NCBI GenBank assembly: GCA_963532425.1
Contig: CAUSKK010000001.1
Coordinates: forward strand, 219,875 to 283,874
DNA length: 64,000 nucleotides
Direction of reading: 5' to 3'
Source: CAUSKK01 sp963532425
Lineage (GTDB): Bacteria > Pseudomonadota > Gammaproteobacteria > Cardiobacteriales > Cardiobacteriaceae
Below are positions 59,200 through 64,000 of the stretch, in pieces. The number at the start of each line of letters is the position of its first letter. The first letter of the stretch is position 1. The position numbers were made by a program, and so were the translations under genes. Below the pieces are notes generated by a model. The model was not told the DNA's origin. It worked only from the letters and a program-made list of their open reading frames with translations, and did not search any database.

Positions 59200-61002
59200 C
59201 TAGTTGTTGTTATCGACCTTGAGCACGGCCAGGAAGGCTTCCTGGGGAATTTCCACGCTGCCCACCTGCTTCATGCGTTTTTTACCGGCCTTCTGTTTCT
59301 CCAGCAGCTTGCGCTTGCGGGTAACGTCGCCGCCGTAGCACTTGGCCAGCACGTTCTTGCGCAGGGCCTTCACCGTGGAGCGGGCGATAATCTGGCTGCC
59401 GATGGCCGCCTGAATGGCCACCTCAAACATCTGGCGTGGAATCAGGTCTTTCATGCGTTCAACCAAATCGCGGCCGCGACTCTGGGCGTGTTCCCGGTGA
59501 ATGATGACCGAGAGCGAATCCACCCTGTCGCCGTTGATGAGCACGTCCACCCGCACCAGATTGGCCGGGTCAAAACGGGTCAGCTCGTAGTCAAAGGAGG
59601 CAAAGCCGCGCGACACGGACTTCAGCCGGTCGAAGAAATCCAGCACCACTTCGCTCAGCGGCATTTCAAACTGCAGCTGCACCTGGTTGCCGGCGAACTG
59701 CATATTTTTCTGCACGCCGCGCTTGTCGATGCAGAGGCCGATGACGGCGCCCAGGTAGTCCTTGGGCACGAGGATGTTGGCGGTGATGATGGGTTCGCGA
59801 ATTTCGGCGATGAGATTGCTCGCCGGCAGCTTGCTCGGGTTGTCGATGTGCAGGGTTTCGCCGGCGGTGGTTTCCACCTCATAGACCACGGTGGGGGCGG
59901 TGGTAATCAAATCCAGGTCATATTCCCGCTCCAGCCGCTCCTGAATTATTTCCATGTGCAGCATGCCGAGGAAGCCGCAGCGGAAGCCGAAGCCTAGGGC
60001 CTGGGAGGTTTCCGGCTCGTAGAACAGGGAGGCGTCGTTGAGGCTCAGCTTGGCCAGCGCCTCGCGCAGCTCCTCGTAGTCGTCGCTTTCCACCGGGAAG
60101 AGGCCGGCGAAGACGCGCGGCTGCACCTTCTGGAAGCCCTGCAGCGGCTCGGCGGTGGGATTGCTGGCCTCGGTGAGGGTATCGCCCACCGGTGCCCCGT
60201 GAATGTCCTTAATGCCGGCGATGACAAAGCCCACCTCGCCGGCGCTGAGTTCCTGGCGCTCCTGGGGCTTCGGCGTGAAGATGCCCAGCTTGGTAATCAA
60301 ATGCTCGTCGCCGCTGCTCATCACCTTCATTTTCTGGCGCACTTTCAGCGTACCGTCGAAGACCCGCACCAGCGAGACCACGCCCACGTAGCTGTCGAAC
60401 CAGGAGTCGATGATGAGGGCCTTCACCGGCCCGTCCGGGTCGCCCTGGGGTGGGGGGATTTTCTCAATAATCTGTTCCAGCAGCTCCTCGATGCCGACGC
60501 CGGTTTTCGCCGACACTTTCAGGGTTTCGCTGGTGTCCAGGCCGATGATTTCTTCAATTTCCTGCATGACCCGCTCGGGCTCGGCGCTGGGCAGGTCGAT
60601 TTTGTTCAGCACCGGCAGCACCTCCAAATCCTGCTCGATGGCGGTGTAGCAGTTGGCCACCGACTGGGCCTCCACGCCCTGGGCCGCGTCCACCACCAGC
60701 AGGGCGCCCTCGCAGGCGTAGAGGGAGCGGGACACTTCGTAGGAGAAGTCCACGTGGCCGGGGGTGTCGATGAAGTTCAGCTGGTAGGTTTGGCCGTCCT
60801 TTTTCGAGGTGAAATTCAGGGAAACGGACTGGGCCTTGATGGTAATGCCCCGCTCCTTCTCCAAATCCATGGAATCCAGCACCTGGCTCTGCATCTCCCG
60901 CTCGGAGAGGCCGCCGCAGATTTGAATGAAGCGGTCGGACAGGGTGGATTTGCCGTGGTCGATGTGGGCAATGATGGAAAAATTTCGGATTTTGTTCAGC
61001 AT
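59200..61002 (-). CDS. lepA: Elongation factor 4 (LepA)
   Basis: This 600-residue translational GTPase acts on stalled or initiating ribosomes. The G domain holds IAHIDHGKSTLSDR, DTPGHVDF and NKID; the C-terminal LepA-specific domain ends with RKRKLLEKQKAGKKRMKQVG. Length equals that of typical LepA (599). It is the first gene of the lepA-lepB-rnc-era unit on the minus strand. Confidence 0.97.
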   Translation of the reverse strand: MLNKIRNFSIIAHIDHGKSTLSDRFIQICGGLSEREMQSQVLDSMDLEKERGITIKAQSVSLNFTSKKDGQTYQLNFIDTPGHVDFSYEVSRSLYACEGALLVVDAAQGVEAQSVANCYTAIEQDLEVLPVLNKIDLPSAEPERVMQEIEEIIGLDTSETLKVSAKTGVGIEELLEQIIEKIPPPQGDPDGPVKALIIDSWFDSYVGVVSLVRVFDGTLKVRQKMKVMSSGDEHLITKLGIFTPKPQERQELSAGEVGFVIAGIKDIHGAPVGDTLTEASNPTAEPLQGFQKVQPRVFAGLFPVESDDYEELREALAKLSLNDASLFYEPETSQALGFGFRCGFLGMLHMEIIQERLEREYDLDLITTAPTVVYEVETTAGETLHIDNPSKLPASNLIAEIREPIITANILVPKDYLGAVIGLCIDKRGVQKNMQFAGNQVQLQFEMPLSEVVLDFFDRLKSVSRGFASFDYELTRFDPANLVRVDVLINGDRVDSLSVIIHREHAQSRGRDLVERMKDLIPRQMFEVAIQAAIGSQIIARSTVKALRKNVLAKCYGGDVTRKRKLLEKQKAGKKRMKQVGSVEIPQEAFLAVLKVDNNN

Positions 61003-61043
61003 AAATGCGCGTTTCTTGGCTAAAAGCGCTGATTATACGGGCA

Positions 61044-61769
61044 TTAGCGCCGGGCCCGGGCCACGCTGATAAAACCCACCAGCGGCCGCAGGTGCCAGTC
61101 GTCGTGGCGGCCGGCCACGTACCAGCTGGACAGGGAACCGTCCAGATAGAGGGCCTGGCGGCAGCCGAGGGAGGCCAGGGCAGCGCTGAACTGGTAGAGG
61201 TTGGGATAGCGGGTCCGGGCGCCGATGGTCATAACAAAATAGAGCCGACCCTGGGCGTCGGTGCAGACGCCATTGCGCCGGTAGGCACTGCCACCCTGGG
61301 CCCGGAAGCGCCGGTTGATTTTACCGTCGCTGAGCAGCAGCGGCCCGGACTGCACCGCCCAGAGCGCTTCCTGGCCCGGGCGCCAACGTTCGCTAGGAAC
61401 GATGCGGGCCCGGCCCCGGCGGTCGATGAAGAAAACGCCGTTGGGTTGGATATGGAAATTGCCCCGGCCCCGCTGGCGGTTCAGCGGCCGCAGCTCCCGG
61501 CCGTTCTCAATCCAGAGGCCGGCGGGCCGGTGCTGTTTGTCGAAGATGCCGGCATTCATCAGCATTTCGATGTCCCAGTCCGGTTCCAGCGCCCGGCGCA
61601 GCTGGCCAAGCGTGCGGTAGGGCTGGCCCCGGCCGTCCTGCCAGTGTAGGCGCACCGTGGCCGGCGCCGCGCTGACCACGCCATAGCGCACGCCGTCCTG
61701 TTCAAAGACGAAATATTCCGCCCGGGCGCCAGCGACCAGGCCGAAAAATAAATAAAATAATCGCCACAT
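61044..61769 (-). CDS. Exported phosphodiester glycosidase family protein (DUF2233/NAGPA-like)
   Basis: This 241-residue protein begins with a signal peptide (MWRLFYLFFGLVAGARA). It matches the NAGPA/DUF2233 fold: MLMNAGIFDKQHRPAGLWIENG, NFHIQPNGVFFID, AVQSGPLLL and ALYLDGSLSSWY. The mammalian relative uncovers mannose 6-phosphate by splitting a sugar phosphodiester; bacterial members are linked to cell-wall or glycan phosphodiesters. The start is only 20 bp from the start of the divergent PMT-like glycosyltransferase, so the pair may act on one glycan. Confidence 0.85.
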   Translation of the reverse strand: MWRLFYLFFGLVAGARAEYFVFEQDGVRYGVVSAAPATVRLHWQDGRGQPYRTLGQLRRALEPDWDIEMLMNAGIFDKQHRPAGLWIENGRELRPLNRQRGRGNFHIQPNGVFFIDRRGRARIVPSERWRPGQEALWAVQSGPLLLSDGKINRRFRAQGGSAYRRNGVCTDAQGRLYFVMTIGARTRYPNLYQFSAALASLGCRQALYLDGSLSSWYVAGRHDDWHLRPLVGFISVARARR

Positions 61770-61789
61770 TGTTCAGAGGAAAATTAATT

Positions 61790-63172
61790 GTGAAAGAAAT
61801 CATTGTACCGAGGCTGCGTTCGCCCTGGGTTCTGCTCCTGCTGGTGTCGCTGCTGCTCCATTTCTGGCGCCTGTCCTTTCCGGCGGCCATTGCTTTCGAT
61901 GAAAGTCTGGTCGGCCACTTCGCCAGCTACTACTATCGCGGCGAGTACTACTTCGACATCCACCCCCCCCATCTCAAACTGATTTATGCCGGCCTCGGCT
62001 GGCTGGCCGGCGTTCCGGCCGACTTCACCTTCCAGCCCTACAACGACCCCTATCCGGGCAATTTCTACCTGCTGATGCGCTGCTTCCCGGCCCTCTGTGG
62101 CAGCGTGCTGCCGCTGCTGCTGGTACGGCTGGCCCTGGATTTCGGCGTCGAACGGCGCTGGGCCTTCAGCCTGGGCTGGCTGATGATGCTGGACACGGCC
62201 CTGCTGGTGGAATCGCGCTTTATCCTCAACGACATTCCGCTGCTGACCTTCGGCCTGGGCGGCTGGGTCGGCCTGAGCCGCTGGTGGCAGCACGGGCGCT
62301 GGCGCTGGCTGTTCCTCGGCAGCCTCGGCGTCGCCCTGGCCGGCACGGTGAAATGGACCGGCCTGGGCATCGCCATTCCCGCCTTCGCCGGCCTGCTGCT
62401 GGGCCGAAAAATTGACTGGCCCAAACGGTGGCGCGGCCTGCTGGTGCTGGCGACGATGATTTTCACCGTCCAGGTCAGCGGCTTTGTGCTCCACATGGCC
62501 CTGCTGCCGAAGCCCGGCCCCGGCGATGCCTTCATGACCCAGCCCATGCAGGAAAAGCTGAAGGAACAGCGGGTCAATCCGGAAAGCAACCTGCTCTTCA
62601 TGCCCCGGGCCGTCTATGAAATCAACTATTCCATGGCCTTCCACGCCTCACGGGTGGCTGACCACCCCTATTCCAGCCCCTGGTACGATTGGCCCCTGGG
62701 CCGGCGCGGCATCTACGTCTGGATGAACGGCGACACGCCCCCGGCCCGCATCTACCTGCTGCCGAACGTGGCCATCTGGTGGCCGCTGGCCTTCGCCGCT
62801 GTCTACTACTTCTTCTCCCTGCTCCAGGCCATCTTGCGCCTGCCCCCGAGCGGCGAGGCCGAGGCGGAGGCCCCGCCGCCGAGCTCGTTCACCCGCCGGG
62901 ATTTGCTGCTGCTGGTGGCCTATCTCGGCAATTTCCTGCCGTTCATGTTCATCGGCCGGGCCATGTTCATCTATCACTATTTCCCGGCGCTGGCGGTGAG
63001 CTATGTCATCGCCGGCCGGCTGCTGACCCAGGAGCACATCGACCCGCGCTGGCGCTGGCTCTGGCTGGGGGCGGCGGCGCTGATGTTCCTGTGGCTGCTG
63101 CCGCTGGTCTACGGCTATCCCGTCGAACAGAGCACCTTTGAGGTGCTGATGCTGCTGAAGAGTTGGATTTGA
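61790..63172 (+). CDS. PMT/GT39-like membrane glycosyltransferase
   Basis: This 460-residue inner membrane protein has about nine to ten hydrophobic helices. The first loop AFDESLVGHFASYYYRGEYYFDIHPPHLKLI holds the acidic pair and the HPP block typical of protein O-mannosyltransferases (GT39), and ESRFILNDIPLLTFGLGG follows as in that family. Such enzymes move a sugar from a polyprenyl-phosphate carrier to protein or glycan outside the membrane. GTG 61790 is taken as start because AGAGGAA lies 8 bp before it; the frame opens earlier at 61769. tcdA follows one base after its stop. Confidence 0.8.
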   Translation: MKEIIVPRLRSPWVLLLLVSLLLHFWRLSFPAAIAFDESLVGHFASYYYRGEYYFDIHPPHLKLIYAGLGWLAGVPADFTFQPYNDPYPGNFYLLMRCFPALCGSVLPLLLVRLALDFGVERRWAFSLGWLMMLDTALLVESRFILNDIPLLTFGLGGWVGLSRWWQHGRWRWLFLGSLGVALAGTVKWTGLGIAIPAFAGLLLGRKIDWPKRWRGLLVLATMIFTVQVSGFVLHMALLPKPGPGDAFMTQPMQEKLKEQRVNPESNLLFMPRAVYEINYSMAFHASRVADHPYSSPWYDWPLGRRGIYVWMNGDTPPARIYLLPNVAIWWPLAFAAVYYFFSLLQAILRLPPSGEAEAEAPPPSSFTRRDLLLLVAYLGNFLPFMFIGRAMFIYHYFPALAVSYVIAGRLLTQEHIDPRWRWLWLGAAALMFLWLLPLVYGYPVEQSTFEVLMLLKSWI

Positions 63173-63173
63173 T

Positions 63174-64000
63174 ATGCCCACGCCCCAGGCACGTACCGCC
63201 ATCCTGATTGGCGAGCCCGGTGTGGCTATGCTCCGGAGTAAAACCGTACTGGTGGCCGGTCTCGGCGGCGTCGGCGGCTACTGTGCCGAGGCGCTGGCCC
63301 GGGCCGGGGTGGGAACCATGATTCTCCTCGACCATGACGTGGTGAGCCCCTCCAACCTCAATCGCCAGCTGCTGGCCCTGCACAGCAGCCTCGGCCAGGA
63401 GAAAACGGCGCTGATGGCGGCCCGCATCCGCGACATCAATCCGGACTGCCGGGTCATCATCGAACAGCGCTTTTTGCGTCCCGAGGCGGCCGGCGAGCTG
63501 CTGGCGACCTATCCCGAGCTGCAGCAGGTCTTCGATTGCATCGATTCCATTGCCTGCAAGGCGGCGCTGGTGCAGGCCTGCCAGCGGGCCGGGGTGCCGG
63601 TGATTTCGGCCATGGGCGCCGGCAACTGCCTCGACCCGCTGCCCATTCGCGTCAAAATCCTGAACCAGACCAGCCATTGCCCGCTGGCCCGGGAACTGCG
63701 CAAGGCCCTGCGCGAGCGCGGCGCCGACGTGCACTATCCGGTGGTTTACAGCCCCCAGGAGCGCCGCCAGCCGCTGCCCCACCAGCCCATCGCCGGGGCG
63801 GTGCCGGGCCGCTCCCGGGCCGTGAACGGCACCATTTCCTATCTGCCCGCCCTCTTCGGCCTGACCATGGCCGGCTATGTGCTCCAGCAATGGATACTGG
63901 CCGCCGAGGCCGAAGCGCTTCCCCCCGGGCCGGAGCAATCCAGCCCCAACCTAGGAAAACCACGGCGCCAGCCGTGGTTTTTCTTTGGAAAGCGGGGTTC
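63174..64000 (+). CDS. tcdA: tRNA threonylcarbamoyladenosine dehydratase (open to window end)
   Basis: This E1-like enzyme (former CsdL/YgdL) cyclises t6A37 of tRNAs to ct6A using ATP. The visible 275 residues show VLVAGLGGVGGYCAEALARAGVG, the arginine-asparagine block SPSNLNRQ, IDSIACKAALV and the TcdA-typical GAGNCLDPLPIRV ... TSHCPLARELRKALR. ATG 63174 is one base after the preceding stop. Homologues end near residue 250-270, yet this frame stays open past a strong hairpin (63956-63982) to the window edge. Removing one C from the six-C run at 63921-63926 would give TAG at 63952-63954, just before the hairpin, so a frameshift or base-calling error is likely. Confidence 0.88.
   Translation, partial: MPTPQARTAILIGEPGVAMLRSKTVLVAGLGGVGGYCAEALARAGVGTMILLDHDVVSPSNLNRQLLALHSSLGQEKTALMAARIRDINPDCRVIIEQRFLRPEAAGELLATYPELQQVFDCIDSIACKAALVQACQRAGVPVISAMGAGNCLDPLPIRVKILNQTSHCPLARELRKALRERGADVHYPVVYSPQERRQPLPHQPIAGAVPGRSRAVNGTISYLPALFGLTMAGYVLQQWILAAEAEALPPGPEQSSPNLGKPRRQPWFFFGKRG
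63956..63982. terminator. Hairpin terminator near the tcdA end
   Basis: AAAACCACGG pairs with CCGTGGTTTT around CGCCAG, with T on the plus strand and A-run on the left, so it can work in both directions. Its position suggests that tcdA should stop at about 63954. Confidence 0.75.

Overview
The window is about 64 kb of GC-rich bacterial chromosome. Gene content and order point to a gammaproteobacterium. The evidence is rpmH-rnpA-yidD-yidC-mnmE, lepA-lepB-rnc-era, rpsO-pnp, recC-recB-recD, glmS, polA, dgkA, sstT and tRNAs that mostly encode their CCA end. A quinone D-lactate dehydrogenase and a dihydrolipoamide dehydrogenase carrying its own lipoyl domain are shared with Neisseria-like and Cardiobacterium-like host-associated bacteria, but the genus is not proven here. 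No prophage, insertion sequence, CRISPR array or rRNA operon was seen.

Layout: 1-5.4 kb holds an antiporter tail, dld, two small lipoproteins, a TPR protein and lpdA. 5.4-7.7 kb is a repeat array. 7.8-12 kb holds DedA and EamA membrane proteins, a retropepsin-like protease, a two-gene RNA-repair module (phosphoesterase plus kinase-ligase) and tRNA-Thr. 12-21 kb holds rpiB, a giant MscS-type channel, a second array, a corC operon, a bPH protein, znuA and three tRNAs. 21-30 kb is recCBD with an array between recC and recB. 30-41.5 kb holds a MATE pump, a Sel1 protein, an array, copA/cueR, the rpmH-to-mnmE cluster and a long array. 41.5-51 kb holds glmS, sstT-dgkA, tRNA-Ser, rpsO-pnp, a LOG protein and polA. 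51-64 kb holds an array, a GT-C glycosyltransferase, serA, pgeF, tRNA-Pro, ispB, lepA-lepB-rnc-era, a phosphodiester glycosidase, a PMT-like glycosyltransferase and tcdA.

The dominant unexplained feature is the perfect 10-bp palindrome GAAGCGCTTC. By eye there are roughly 160 exact or one-mismatch copies, where chance predicts well under one exact copy in 64 kb. Most lie in six dense intergenic arrays of 0.34-2.3 kb plus small clusters. Starts are typically 25-35 or 45-67 bp apart. The arrays sit between convergent or co-directional genes and are absent from the divergent promoter gaps. Inverted pairs next to T-runs form Rho-independent terminators, and isolated copies occur inside ORFs, where they read EAL, KRF or GSAS. 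The arrays have grown partly by segmental duplication.

A second pattern is duplicated gene ends. dld, the retropepsin gene and mnmE are each followed by an extra copy or copies of their own last codons and stop. The retropepsin copy keeps the peptide but changes 11 of 16 codons synonymously. A third point of interest is the Rnl1-type kinase-ligase gene overlapping a phosphoesterase gene, directly downstream of a tRNA-Thr that, unlike the other tRNAs here, does not encode CCA.
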